From Biscogniauxia marginata (Eukaryota > Ascomycota > Sordariomycetes > Xylariales > Xylariaceae): DNA of 64,000 bases. The stretch is from the NCBI GenBank assembly GCA_022695795.1, contig MU404076.1, forward strand, positions 1 through 64,000. The letters are read 5' to 3'. This document shows positions 35,833 to 47,181 of this stretch, piece after piece; within the stretch, counting starts at the first letter, position 1, and each line of letters starts with the position of its first letter. The position numbers and the translations under genes are program-made. The notes beneath the pieces are model-generated. The model was given only the letters and a program-made list of their open reading frames with translations. It was not told the origin of the DNA and searched no databases.

Positions 35833-37099
35833 GCTGCGAAGTGCACGATACGTGGAGGATGCTCGGTTCGTGGTGGCGTATCAGTGCAATAACCCGAGAG
35901 CCAGTGGAATCCAAAAACCAACTGTCTACTAATTATAGCAGCATGATGAATTGTATGGATGTTCTCAGCCTCGAGATGGGGAATTTAAGGGAGCTGTTTG
36001 CCTTGTTGTAAGTGTGTAGGTAGGTAGTAAGTAGTAAGTAGCGGGGCAATGGATCAGGCGGGAGCTCTCAAGCAGGGATCTTCAGGCCCCCCAAAAAAGT
36101 GATGAGGGGCATGGCAGACTTACTTTAGTGTGGGGACGTCGTTTTGTGCGAACTCAAGGCCATTTAGTGCCAGCTGTCTCGCACCTGTCTCACAGCTGAA
36201 GCATTGACAGTACGGACTAGTGCCCAAGAAGACTACATGTACGGTTTAGGTTACGCTTTCTCTTTTATATGGAAGCTTCGAAGTCAAATACTACCATCAA
36301 TTATCTTCCATCAGCCAAAGAGGAGTTCTGGCTGATCCAATGCTACCAAATATAGCAAGTTGAGTTAATTCTATCCAAATATTATTGGTTTATTTTCCTC
36401 GTTTAGTAGGCCACAAAGACTACTAGAATATCCCGTCCCATCTAGTCAAGCTCCGGCGCCTTTGCTTCGACGTAGTACAGCAACGTCCTGGCTCCAGCTG
36501 TGTCGTACCGTGACGGAGATGACGGGACGAATTGATGCCCCCCTCGCCCCCCCTGAGTCATTATACGAAAAGGCAGGATGAATACCTAAAGTGGTAGCAC
36601 GATGATGATACGAGCTCGCCGCTGCTGTCGGAAGTCCGGAGCTAGTGTGAAAACCAGCAGCCCTAGACACGCACCCGTGTGCGGATATTGAGACACGAAG
36701 CTACAACCTATGGTTCTACAAATGCCAATACAGCTTCTCTGGTGTCAAGAACACATTCCTGTCACGTAATAAAATGCTTCCCCGCAGCTCGGGAGTGCCT
36801 AGGAGCAAGTTTTATGACAGAACCGCCTAAGCCATCGTATGTCTGATGCCGAGCTTGATTGGTCAATCCTATTTCATGATGCGTTGAGGGTGACGACACC
36901 ACTTGTTGCACCTTATATATGGGCAGCTTAAATACTCCAGGCTGCCTCGAGGGCGTCACTCTCTTCTTCCTCAGTCTCCCTATGTGAAGCTATCTGCCAT
37001 TGAGTAGATGTATTAACCTCTACGCACGCACTTGGAAACCCCCGTACCTTCAGCAAAGCTAACAAGAAATCGACCAACACGGTCATCACGTCGGTCAGC
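35833..37099. other. Divergent intergenic region (CSN3 / rhodopsin promoters)
   Basis: This spacer lies between the CSN3 start and the rhodopsin start. A GTAGGTAGGTAGTAAGTAGTAAG microrepeat lies near 36017-36040. No gene is seen. A TATA-like element near the rhodopsin is listed separately. Confidence 0.5.
36914..36920 (+). promoter_or_regulatory. TATA-like element of the rhodopsin gene
   Basis: TATATAT lies 180 bp before the rhodopsin ATG, the usual distance in this window (compare 176 and 197 bp for the synthetase and wall-protein genes). I did not find a convincing paired GATC light-response element. Confidence 0.4.
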
Positions 37100-38378
37100 A
37101 TGATTGTCCCCCAGGATATCCAAGAGTCGTTCGCTCGCTTGATCGAGACCCAGCCTCCTAGCCATGTAACCCACACGCCTCTACCCACCGTGACTCCAGA
37201 TATTCCCAAAGTATACTATCAGCACTCTACGGAAGTTGGCCACAGGACGCTTTGGTACGTTTACATGTCTATCACTGCTTCTGTGGAACGTAGCCTAACA
37301 CGCCCCTTTCCAGGGTTGTCTGCATCCTCATGGGTCTATCCTCTCTCGCCTTCTATGGCATGGCGATGAGAGTCCCAGTGGTAAGAAAATATATCCGTAA
37401 TTCAAAGGAAACCCCCAATGTCAAATCCATAGGGACCCAGCTAATAGCTCGCGTAGCAAAAACGTCTCTTCCACGTCTTGACGGCGTTCATCACCACTTT
37501 TGCCTTCTTATCCTACTACGCGATGGCAACCGGCGACGGCGTGGGCATCCACACCACTATCATCAAGGAATCCAAGTTGCATGTTATCACTGAGATTGTC
37601 AAACGAGATGTCTACTGGGCTCGTTACATCGATGTATGTTCACGCTCACCCCCTTTTTTCAAGTCTCTAGTCCGATCCCAGGAGCGATTTCTAAACTGAT
37701 GAAACACAATTTTGCAGTGGTCCCTGACGACACCGCTTCTGCTTCTCGATCTCTCCTTCCTGGCCGGTCTCGACGGCGCCAGCATCCTCGTGACCGTCGT
37801 GTCGGATGTCATTATGATCCTTACTGGGCTATTCGCTGCATTCTCTCGGGATCAAGCCCAGGGCTGGGGCTGGTACGCCTTTGCCTGTATCGCGTATCTC
37901 AATATTGTATATCAGATCGGCTACAAGGGACGGCATGCCGTATCGACAAAAGACACGAAGACCAAGGCCTTCTTTGGTTCCATCTCCCTCTTCACCCTTG
38001 TACTATGGACCGCCTATCCCATGTACGTCGAGAATCATTCATTCTACTTCCCTAAACAAAGTAGGATCGTCTACTAACCATCACAGTGTCTGGGGTATTG
38101 CTGATGGCGCGCGTAAATTTAACGTGGACGGCGAGATCATTGCTTACGCTGTCCTGGACATCCTTGCGAAGCCAGTCTTCGGCTTCTGGCTCCTTCTCAC
38201 CCACGATAGACTGGCTCGTGCGTCTCCGTCCATCGAGGGATTCTGGTCAAACGGCTTGTCGTATGAAGGCTCTCTTCGCGTAAGACTCCAACTTACCCCT
38301 TGATAACAACAACACTTCAGATAACTTGTCTGCTAACGTGAGTAGGTTGGTGATGGCCGCCAACTTAACGAGGAGTAA
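37100..38378 (+). CDS. Fungal rhodopsin, CarO-type light-driven proton pump
   Basis: Seven-helix microbial-type rhodopsin, 309 residues from exons 37100-37254, 37314-37380, 37457-37633, 37718-38022, 38087-38279 and 38346-38378, all junctions in phase. Helix C reads YWARYIDWSLTTPLLLLDL, helix G reads AYAVLDILAKPVFGFWLLL. By offset to bacteriorhodopsin: Arg130 (R82), Asp133 (D85, proton acceptor), Asp144 (D96, proton donor), Asp259 (D212) and Lys263 (K216, retinal Schiff base). Glu251 sits where E204 of the release group sits. Thus it is a true retinal protein with a complete pump set, unlike the opsin-related ORP/YRO2 proteins that lack the lysine, and unlike Neurospora NOP-1, which has Glu as donor. 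The soluble N-terminus (about 48 residues) is typical of the CarO/Leptosphaeria group. Likely in the plasma membrane. No carotenoid biosynthesis gene is nearby. Pumping itself is inferred. Confidence 0.93.
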
Positions 38379-40715
38379 GCGGTAAGACCCGCGAACCCCA
38401 CACACACCTTAGCACTCGAGTCTAGGATGGCATCACTGCCTCCGCAGCAAGAATTAAGATTTCCACGATGGCGACGGAACGTCCCTACGTATAATAAGGG
38501 GGGAAAATGTTTATTTGCAAGTGAAAAGTTTGAAAACGATGGAATTGTTTCTCTGTACAGTAGGTAGCCATGGGTAGGGATTATGGGATTTATATCGAAT
38601 TTACTTTGGCGTATATATCGACAGGCCATAAAAATACTATTGTTTTTTCAGCCGGGAGTATTTCACTACCTAGTTACGACATGAAGTCCAGAAATATACT
38701 TAAGCTTAATACTTAATAGAACTATTACATACCTAGGAGTGACCGTAGTGTCATATTTCAGTTTCGTATATGTATGTATCTAGATGTGACCATATAGAAT
38801 AATCGTCCCAAGGGTAAACGAACCAGGAAGTTGTTGGTGTCACTAAATAGTACAGCCTTCATTATATCAAGCCTGACCTTCCCTACCCCTATTTTATTGA
38901 TTAGTCGCTACCGAATCGTCCACATATCTTTATTGTCTTTTCTCCCAGCGCCGCCTTGAGGTCTATCGAACTTTACCTAGGACTGAGTTTTGTAATGGGC
39001 ACGTGGTCTTTTAACGATGATAGCAGGCTTTACTTCTGCTTGCAGGTAGGGCGGTTTGTGGATGAAGGACGAGAATGTTTCTTTAATTCGCTCGGCCTAC
39101 ATATCGATGGTGTTCAGTAATTCCTCCTAGTGTTCTTTCCACCACATGTACGAATGGAAATTCCCTGACAAGCCCGAGTTTCTTGGTTCATATAGCGACT
39201 TAGTTGTATATTAGTGTTAAAGTCCGTGTTGGCTCTATGCAGGACTTGGCAATGCTTGTCTAAACCTCGATCACAGTTTAGAAGGCTGAGATTAAATCAT
39301 CTGTGACCCTTTCTGGTGTACGGCGACAGATCTATTATGAGATGAGACCCTGCCTATTACTCCGAAATATAAAAAAAGGGGGAAGTAATTATGATGACTG
39401 CCACCACGAATACCCTTTGAAGCTGTCCTGAAGATATGTTTTGACTGCCGAGTCTGCGTTGATAGGGGGTATTGGGCTGCTTTCGTCTTACCTAGACTAG
39501 CCTCCTGCATTGCTCTCCATAGACCTATACATACTCAAGTGGAAGAGGTATAGGTAGTGGTTGACAGGGAGACGAGAGGAAAAAAAAAAACCCTGGAATT
39601 TGAACTTGGGGCTTGAAACTGTACTGACTTTAGAATGAGATGAAACGCCGTAAACAGGAATTGGTATGAAAAGTTGGTAGTCAAAGTGTCCAACCTACAG
39701 ACTACCTAGCAGACCGGTTCTCTCCTATTACCACTTAAGCACCAGATATCTCGTATCAATTACCATTTGGGTAATTTGACGGGGTTTGCAGACCGCGTAA
39801 CGCGTAGCGCGTCGCGAGAAGACATGGAAGACAGGCAGGCCATCTGGTCTGTTATTCTCAGCCTAGCAATAACGGTCAGCAAGGTACGCCTGATGAGATG
39901 AGCTTGGCTGCTCGGACGAGGAGAGAAATGACAGGTGAGATCCCCCGGAGACGCATGTGTGGACGAGTCGAGATTGCGTGGGCAGGTGGCAGGCCAGCTG
40001 GTGGCCCCTGCGACCTGTTAGTGCGAGAAAGCATAGCGGGCAGCGCGGGCAGAGAAGCGGGTTATCCCATAGCGGTAAGCGCGGCTTACTCCACAGGCGA
40101 ACTGCGGGCAATCTAACTTTAGCTCCGCGACCCGCTCGCACGTTTATTAGCCATCTGCCAGAGGGGACTCGGACCATTCACTCACGCGTCTCTGTTCTCT
40201 CTGCGGGTCCTACTCCATAAGGTGATGGCTTACGTACAGTCCCGTCAGGTCACTTCGTACTCACTCTTCCCTCCACTACCCACTGCCCTCCCTCCATGCC
40301 AATGCCACTTGAGCCACTTCTGCCACTGGCAGTGATACCTCCCGCTTCCAGACCTCGTGAAATTGGCTCGAGCGGCACGCCGGTCACCACGTTATTAGCC
40401 TTGGTTAGCAGACAAAGCTGTGAAAAAAAATACCCCGTGCCACAACACCAGTCCCTGTCCCTGTAAGGCAAGCCGACGAGATGGCCTTCGCTCATTGGTC
40501 AGACCTCCCATGACAACCTCCTGTTTACATGTAACCTCCCCGACTTCAACCTCGCCATCTCCCTCTTCATTTTTCACCACTTGCTCATCAAAACACCCCC
40601 TAATCCGCTCACATTCTGCTTCAATACGGTCGCTATCAACAGGCGATCATCGCTGAAGTCGCAGAATTTTTGTTTTTGTCTCTTTTTGCACTATTCTCCC
40701 CGCTAGTATCACGCC
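38379..40715. other. Intergenic region, no gene seen
   Basis: 3' flank of the rhodopsin gene, AT-rich unique sequence, then the promoter of the peroxiredoxin gene. An A10 run lies at about 39580-39590. No frame shows a recognisable family. Confidence 0.5.
40494..40498 (-). promoter_or_regulatory. CCAAT box upstream of the peroxiredoxin gene
   Basis: CCAAT on the minus strand (ATTGG on plus), about 218 bp before the ATG at 40716, in the context CTCATTGGTCAGACC. This is the expected range for the CCAAT-binding HAP complex, which in fungi also senses redox state. Function here is inferred. Confidence 0.4.
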
Positions 40716-41526
40716 ATGCCCGTAGAACTCCGGAAGCGCAAAGCACCCGCGCCAGTGCCGGAACCTCCTGCTAAGAAGCAATCTAAGACTTCCAAGGCAG
40801 CTACCAAGGTCAAAGAGGCCGTCAAGGGCAAGGCAGCAAAGTCTGCCGATGCCAATGGCGCTTCCAAGCCCGCAAAGCCCGTCGTCGGTGACACTATCAC
40901 TCTCGACGGCTTCGGTGGCGAGGTCGAGACCAATGATGGTACAAAAACTACTCTGAAGGCTCTTGTCGACGAGAGCAAGGCTGGAGTGGTTCTCTTTACC
41001 TACCCTAAGGCGTCCACCCCCGGTTGTAAGTCTGATCCGGTGCAGCCGTAAGGCATTCCAGTTGATCATGTCTGACCTAATGTGTATAGGCACCAATCAG
41101 GCCTGTCTCTTCCGAGACTCGTACGAGCCACTTACCAAAGATGGGCTCGCCATCTACGGGCTTTCCACTGACTCGCCTAAGGCGAACACTACCTTCAAGA
41201 CAAAGCAGAACCTACCTTACCCGCTGCTCTGCGACCCGAGCGCCACCTTGATTGACGCTATCGGGCTCAAGAAAGCCCCCAAGGGCACCACCCGTGGTGT
41301 TTTCGTCGTCGACAAGGCCGGCAAGGTCCTCATTGCCGAGCCTGGCGGTCCTGCTGCCACCGTCGACGCGGTCAAGAAGCTTGTCGCCGAGGGTGTAGGC
41401 TCCGCCGGAAAGGAGGAGCCCGACGCCGACAAGGCTGAGGAGGAGGAGAAGCCCACTAACGGGGAAGCTGCCGCTGAGGAGAAGAAGACTGAGGAGGCGG
41501 ACGAGGAGTCTGAGGAGAAGAAATAG
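40716..41526 (+). CDS. DOT5: Thioredoxin-dependent peroxiredoxin, Dot5/PrxQ type
   Basis: Reduces peroxides using a cysteine thiol. 248 residues from exons 40716-41025 and 41090-41526; the intron splits the codon of the peroxidatic Cys104. The core has LFTYPKASTPGC followed by TNQAC, so Cys104 and Cys109 form the CxxxxC pair of atypical 2-Cys PrxQ/BCP enzymes. Other family signs are YGLSTDSPKANTTFKTKQNL, YPLLCDPSATLIDAIGL and TTRGVFVVDKAGKVL. The N-terminal extension is Lys/Pro/Ala-rich with two basic clusters (RKRK at residues 6-9 and AKKQSK), which fits the nuclear location of yeast Dot5. The C-terminal 45 residues are a Glu/Lys/Ala-rich acidic tail. Nuclear location is inferred. Confidence 0.93.
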
Positions 41527-42004
41527 GGTTCTCTTATGGACCCCCTTGGGTTGGTTGGTCGGTTGATTGATTGATTGATTGATTGCTTTGTGTTATGTTT
41601 TCTAGTCGTAGTCCAATGGCGTTCAAGCGAAAAATAAGCAGCAGTACCAGATGATGCACGTTTGGCGAGATACACACAGAATCAAACAGGGCAGGTAAAA
41701 CCAGTGTCTGCGCCGCATCTCTTTATGTGATAACAGCCACCATCTCAATTCCTCGTTCGCTCTCGCTTTCCTTGAATGAGCAAGCAAAAGCGAAAATAAA
41801 ACGGACAAACCTCTAGCGAATTGTGTCGGCGATTTTGGAAACAGCCCACCCATAGAGTGGTCCGAGCTTTACCCGAGTGGGTCAGTCGACCAATCACAGC
41901 CGACCCGAATCGGCTTTCATCATCAATCGAAATCCCCAGCGAACATTTGACTCGAGCTTGTCGAACTTCGTCATCTGCGAGCCAATTGAGCCCCAATCCT
42001 CACC
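41527..42004. other. Short intergenic region with a GATT microsatellite
   Basis: It holds the 3' flank of the peroxiredoxin gene, a (GATT)n repeat at about 41563-41584 with five to six copies, and the CCAAT-bearing promoter of the complex I gene. Confidence 0.6.
41890..41894 (+). promoter_or_regulatory. CCAAT box of the complex I 24 kDa gene
   Basis: CCAAT within GACCAATCACAG, 111 bp before the ATG at 42005. Two further CCAAT copies at 41982 and 41993 lie in the probable leader. CCAAT boxes bound by the HAP complex commonly drive fungal respiratory genes. Confidence 0.5.
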
Positions 42005-43320
42005 ATGGCCTCCCGACTCAGTCCCCTCCTCCTCAGAACAGCCGCTCGCACCGCATGCCGAGCTCCCCGGCACCAGATCCGCGCCTTCACGGCCAGCGGA
42101 TCGAGAAGAAGTGATACTCTGCAAGTGGTACGTCCTTCCCCCCCTCTCGACAAGATCACCAGCTCGACATGCTCTCGTTCCGACACCAGGGAGCCTGGTT
42201 CGCGGGAGAGAAGGCTGCATGGCTTTTCTGCAACGTCTATATGAGCTCCGTCACTGACCCAGACTTCTCTTGTTCTACCCGGCAGCACCGCAACACGCCC
42301 GACAACAACCCCGACATCCCCTTCAAGTTCAATGCGCAGAACGAGAAGCTCATCGCCGAGATCCTGAAGCGCTACCCGCCACAGTACAAGAAGGCGGCCG
42401 TGATGCCGCTGCTGGACCTGGGGCAGCGCCAGCACGGCTTCACCTCCATCTCCGTCATGAACGAGGTCGCCCGCCTCCTCGAGATGCCGCCGATGCGGGT
42501 CTACGAGGTGGCCTCCTTCTACACCATGTACAACCGGACGCCGGTCGGCAAGTTCTTTGTCCAGGCCTGCACCACGGTGAGTCTTTACTGCTTCCCCGCG
42601 TCTGGCGCCCGTCGGCACTATATGTCTCCTTGGATCAGCACAACACGGCATGAGCTAGGATGAATTGGGTTGGGTTGTGGATGCGTGGGACAAAGTTCCA
42701 CCAAAGGCTGATGGTGGCGTGTACGGGGGCGTGGAGGAGAACAGATCTTGGGCGAATACGTTGGGGGGAGGAGACCTTAAGGATAACCCTACCATGAGAC
42801 GAGGAGCAGAAGGCATTCGTCGGGCTGGCGCAAAGTCCCTCCCACACCAATCACCACACATACCCTCCTGAACCCAACCTTCTTATTCTAAATAGCAGAA
42901 AAGAAGATCAAGGTGCAACGCTAACAAATAAAATCAAACACGCAGACCCCCTGCCAACTCGGCGGCTGCGGCAGCGACGTCATCGTCCAGGCCATCAAGG
43001 AGCACCTGGGCATCAAGCAGGGGGAGACGACGGCCGACGGCCTCTTCACCTTCATCGAGGTCGAGTGCCTGGGCGCGTGCGTCAACGCGCCCATGATCCA
43101 GATCAACGACGACTACTATGAGGACCTGACGCCCGAGACCACCAAGCAGCTGCTGACCGCGCTCAAGGAGAGCGCCACTACCTCCGGCGCCGGCGCCGCC
43201 AAGGTCAAGGTCCCCGCCCCGGGCCCCCTCAGCGGTCGCAAGACCTGCGAGAACAGCAGCGGCCAGACCAACCTCACCAGTCAGCCCTGGAGTATCGAGA
43301 CTACGCGGGCGGACCTGTAA
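42005..43320 (+). CDS. nuo-24: NADH:ubiquinone oxidoreductase 24 kDa subunit (complex I)
   Basis: NDUFV2/NuoE orthologue, carrying the N1a [2Fe-2S] cluster in the NADH-oxidising arm of mitochondrial complex I. 262 residues from exons 42005-42127, 42286-42576 and 42946-43320, all phase 0; the last intron (369 bp) is long for this window. Exon 1 encodes an Arg/Ser/Ala-rich mitochondrial presequence with few acidic residues ([18 protein letters not shown]). The core has [35 protein letters not shown] and [19 protein letters not shown]. The cluster ligands are Cys136 and Cys141 (CTTTPC) and Cys179 and Cys183 ([10 protein letters not shown]). An extra Cys146 lies where many homologues have no cysteine. 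The C-terminal extension ends in a typical fungal [13 protein letters not shown]. Confidence 0.96.
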
Positions 43321-44060
43321 AGCAGCAAAATGGGGGGGGTTATTTTGCTCGGACTAGGTCAAGAAAGAAGGGGAAGAAGGTTGAGAAATTAAAAAAAATT
43401 AAAATTTTTTTTTTAAAACGACTAGACGGGTGTCACGACGAGGTTGTGGCCATTATTCCATCCCTATCTGTCCTATCTACTTAGATAGAAGAAGGCGAGG
43501 GCGAAGTTGTAGTTTAGATCAACCCCCCAAGAATGGGCATGAACGGAGAACGGAGCAGGACACGTTTGTACATAAGCTACAGCATTGTATCGATTTGGTT
43601 GATTTGATCCATTTAAGATCGTTTTTATTTTTATTTTCATGCTTCCAATGTGCTAGAAAACCGTTCTCTCCTTTCCGTAATTTCGCTCGCTCTCTTGTGC
43701 TAATATATCATTTTCTTGCTCAACCGTCATCATATGAAGCCCATAATGTTGTATATCGTTGTATATCTATTTTCTCATTGCCCTTCTCCTGATTTCTTTT
43801 CTTCTTTTTCTTTTTCTTCCGCCCTACCAATGATGAACTATCCCACAAGAAAGATCCCATTTTCCAATCATGTATCCTATCTCACCGAGTCTTTCCCAGA
43901 CAGAAAAAAAATAAAGGAGGTGGGGGGTTAGAATCGAAATCAGCATTCCCAGTAGCTACTTACTTTCAGGGGGCAGTGAAACCCCTTCTAGCAAGCAGAC
44001 TCAACATAAACCCCTTTCCTCCTACCTAGGTACTTAGAACACCCAGCTTTCCCTCTCCTC
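43321..44060. other. Convergent intergenic spacer
   Basis: 3'-to-3' spacer between the complex I gene and the Kelch gene, with A/T homopolymers near 43390-43415 and T/C-rich sequence near 43795-43825. No gene is recognised. Confidence 0.5.
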
Positions 44061-45782
44061 TCACCCCAACCTAAAAATCCACGCGTCGCCCAACCGCCTC
44101 CCATCCTCGCTCAGTCCGCCAGAGACCAAGATGGCGTTCTCCTCGAGGTCGCCTAGCGGCGCGGCGGCGGCGCGGCCCCTGGCTTTGGGGCCTTGGACGT
44201 CGAGGTCTTCCTCGTCGTCGTGAGGGCCCACGCTCACTCTCGTCCACTCGCCCTCGCCGGTGCGGCGGCCGACGGCGTGCAGCACCGCGTCGGTCACGCT
44301 GGCGGCCGTCATGGCCTCAGGCGGGACCTGGTAGGTCCAGACGTCGGAGTGGAAAGAAGGCGATGGAGAGTTGCCCGACTCACCGAACATCAGGACGAGG
44401 TACTCGCGGCCCCCGCCGCCGAAAACAAGCTCCATGGTGCTCGAGCTGCGGGGCGAGGGCCACGTCTCCGTCTCGATGAGCTTGGCCGTCTCGTTCACGG
44501 TCTCATCGGCGGGGACAGCGCCTGCTGTTTCCTTCTCTTGCGGTTGGGCTGGTTCCGATGATGATTTGTGCTCCTTACCGTGCGAATGCGGAGGCGGGGC
44601 CGTAGCGACGGGCGGAAGAAGGGTCAGCCAATCACCCCGCGCGAACACGCCGATCTCGCCCTTGCTAACGCGGTCGTCAAACTCGTCGAGCACGAGCTCT
44701 AGCACGTCGAGTTGCCCGCCGAGCTCCTGCTCACCGTCGAACCCGCCGTAGCGGTACAATCTGCTCCTAGCGATAGCAAGGGCGGCACCGCCACGGGCCG
44801 GGCCGGGAGCCGCGGGCAGCTCCTTCCAGGTGTAGCTACGTACGTCGAAAGCCCAGACGTCACCTGTGCGCGAGCCGTCGGCCAGAACGCCGCCGTGGAT
44901 GATGAAGGTACCGAAGCCGGCATCCTCGTCGTCGACCGCGTTCGCGGCGATGCTGCCGGCGATGGGCCGCTGCGGGATCCCCACCTCGGCCGAGTTGCCC
45001 TCGGCCCACTGCTTCCAGGTCGCAGTGCGCCGCAGAGGCTTGATAGCGAAATCTCGCGGCTTTTCGGTGGCAATGGCAGCGGAGTAGCTGCGTGCCGGTG
45101 GAACCGGGCTCGTGCGGTACGGATCGAGGTACGACCAGGTGTGCGTCTTGGTCTCGAATACCCACACCCGACCGCTCTCGTCGAGCGTGTCGGCATCCTC
45201 GGCCGAGCTGCGCCCACCGAACAGGAAGATGCGCGAGCCAATGACGGCGGTGGCGTGACCGAGACGCGGGCCGGGCACTTCGGAGTGCAGGTCTATGTTC
45301 TTGCCTTTGTCGGCGGTGGCAGACAAGGGATCTGAAGGACCCTCTGACAGCGGGACCTCTGTCAGAGGGGCGGCGGTCTCGTCCTCTTCGCTGATGGGGC
45401 CGGGCCTCTCGGAGGCTAGCTGAGTCTTCGGGGACGGCTTGGCCTTTATGGCGTGGTAGTCGGCGGGAGCACCGCTCGAGGGCAGGGTGAGAACGTGCAT
45501 GTCATTGTCGAGGGTCTGGCCGGAGGCAACCTCGCCGCCGAAGAGGTATGCAGAGCCAGCAACAATGTCGAGGGAGTGTGATGAGCGGGGGAAAGATGGA
45601 ACTGCGATGTGCTGCCAGGTACCCTTCATCGTCGCATGACCGCCCTTCCCTCCTATGCGAGGCATTGAGGGCAAATGGGGCAGATGCGGCAGATGCGGCA
45701 TGCGTGGCATCGAAGGCATGTTCTGTGGGAGCGAATTAAATAGGTCAGTGCTGCGACGCTTCAGTTTGGTGAAGGACTCCAT
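44061..45782 (-). CDS. Kelch-repeat beta-propeller protein
   Basis: 573 residues in a single uninterrupted exon. After a basic start (MESFTKLKRRSTDLFNSL) comes a proline/methionine run of near repeats (PSMPRMPHLPHLPHLPSMPR). The rest is a Kelch/galactose-oxidase-type propeller: SHSLDIVAGSAYLFGGEV, LGHATAVIGSRIFLFGGRSS then a Trp strand WVFETKTHTWSYLDPY, FIIHGGVLADG with VWAFDVRSYTWKELP, ARGGAALAIARSRLYRYGGF, a blade with FGGGGREYLVLMFGESG and WTYQVPPEA, and the last blade ILVSGGLSEDGRRLGDAWIF. Acidic, low-complexity linkers interrupt the blades. No catalytic residues of galactose oxidase are evident and there is no signal peptide, so an intracellular interaction scaffold is likely. Fungi hold several such proteins; the partner is unknown. 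Confidence 0.88.
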   Translation of the reverse strand: MESFTKLKRRSTDLFNSLPQNMPSMPRMPHLPHLPHLPSMPRIGGKGGHATMKGTWQHIAVPSFPRSSHSLDIVAGSAYLFGGEVASGQTLDNDMHVLTLPSSGAPADYHAIKAKPSPKTQLASERPGPISEEDETAAPLTEVPLSEGPSDPLSATADKGKNIDLHSEVPGPRLGHATAVIGSRIFLFGGRSSAEDADTLDESGRVWVFETKTHTWSYLDPYRTSPVPPARSYSAAIATEKPRDFAIKPLRRTATWKQWAEGNSAEVGIPQRPIAGSIAANAVDDEDAGFGTFIIHGGVLADGSRTGDVWAFDVRSYTWKELPAAPGPARGGAALAIARSRLYRYGGFDGEQELGGQLDVLELVLDEFDDRVSKGEIGVFARGDWLTLLPPVATAPPPHSHGKEHKSSSEPAQPQEKETAGAVPADETVNETAKLIETETWPSPRSSSTMELVFGGGGREYLVLMFGESGNSPSPSFHSDVWTYQVPPEAMTAASVTDAVLHAVGRRTGEGEWTRVSVGPHDDEEDLDVQGPKARGRAAAAPLGDLEENAILVSGGLSEDGRRLGDAWIFRLG

Positions 45783-47181
45783 TGTAGCGGTAGCTGGGGA
45801 TGCGATTGTATTGTGCCGGGTTCTTGGAGGAGTGGCAACACAGATATTATGGTGGTAATGGAGGTTGTGGAGGGAGATGTGAGAGAAAGAAAGAAAGAAA
45901 GCTGGGGGAGTTCAGCTCTAGGTTTAGGTAGCTAGATAGGTAGGATCAAGGCTGTGATACAAGGTAGCTAGAGGAGGTAGGTTACCTTAGGCCGGCGGTA
46001 GATAACAGTATCTATAGTGTGTGTTCCTGGGCTGAAGTCTACCTCGAAAATGTGACGTAAGACTAGGTCGATTGAGGAGGGGGGATCTCAGGCACGGGGA
46101 TCCTTTCAGGTCTAGGTTAGGTTGCCTAGCTTGCTCGGTCTCGTATTGCTGGGTACTCGTAGACTATAGGTAGGTAGGAAACTACATCTAGGCAATAAAA
46201 ACTGGAAGACTTGCTTTTATATATGAAATGAACAGAGGAAAGAAGCATCGAGTGGCTGAGGCAGGTCTAGGTAATTTTCCAGATGTAAAGTACTGAGGTA
46301 CTTCAACGTGATGTCGAACGAGTTGTCGTGGCATCATGACTAAGCCCATATAAATTACCTACCTAGTCGTCCACTGCAGGCGCTGACTGAGCGCTACAAA
46401 CGGGGAGGGCGGGGTAAATGCCACCCCGTAGCAACCGCCACCAAGGCACCAACTTAGGTACCTACCTACCTACCTACCTAGGTAAAAATACGGCTTTTCG
46501 GGTGGATATGCGCAGATTCACTGCCTTCACAACTTATCTATTCGCTCGCCACGCCTTATGTTTTGCGTAAATATATGTAGGTACCCATGTATTGATGTAG
46601 CCAAGGCTCGATTATCGTGAAACTCCCATATCCTTGAGGAGTAGTATAAAAAGTAGGTATGCCGGCAGGGAAAAACAAGGAGGTAGGTATACATGTCCGC
46701 TTTGTTCCTATTTTGAGTTGCATAGGTACATTATTATGTAGAGTAGAGAGTCGAGCCGGGTTGTCGCCCTGCGTTATAACCAACTACATGTAAGTCTATA
46801 ACGACCTAGGTACATAAATTCACCTAACATGAGCAGTCAGTGTTCCGAAACTCCTCGGATAATAGGTATACTCGCGCAATATATAAGCTACAAGAACGAA
46901 AGGTCTTTTGGCGTTTTTTGTACCTACATAACATTAATATAGCTAGTCTACCTTGTAGGTTCAGGTTATGTAGATGTTTAGTACTTCGCTTCCATAACAA
47001 GCTACCATAACTAATCCCTTGGACCGGCTTTACTTCATATACCAGAAAGACAAAAACCAGACACCTACCTATAAACCTAGGTAGTTACCAGGTATTATTT
47101 ACATCCTTCCCTCGCCCAATTACCCACCGACATATCCCCCCCTCCCCCAAGGATACGAGTAACAATACATTCCTATCCCCC
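45783..47181. other. Intergenic region rich in TAGG/CCTA repeats
   Basis: It holds the promoter side of the Kelch gene, a (GAAA)n repeat at about 45884-45900, many scattered TAGGTA/TACCTA words, and a perfect CCTA array at 46455-46484. No gene is recognised. Confidence 0.55.
46455..46484. repeat. CCTA/TAGG tetranucleotide repeat
   Basis: Five tandem CCTA units are bounded by inverted TAGGTA on both sides, so the array can fold back on itself. A similar array in the other orientation lies at 53805-53836. Confidence 0.75.

Noticed and set aside
42001..42660. Minus-strand 226-codon open frame over the complex I gene
   Set aside because: It is the antisense shadow of the GC-rich exon of the 24 kDa subunit, with no family features.
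44699..45335. Long open frames on both strands within the Kelch gene
   Set aside because: They overlap the clear Kelch coding frame and arise from its high GC third positions.
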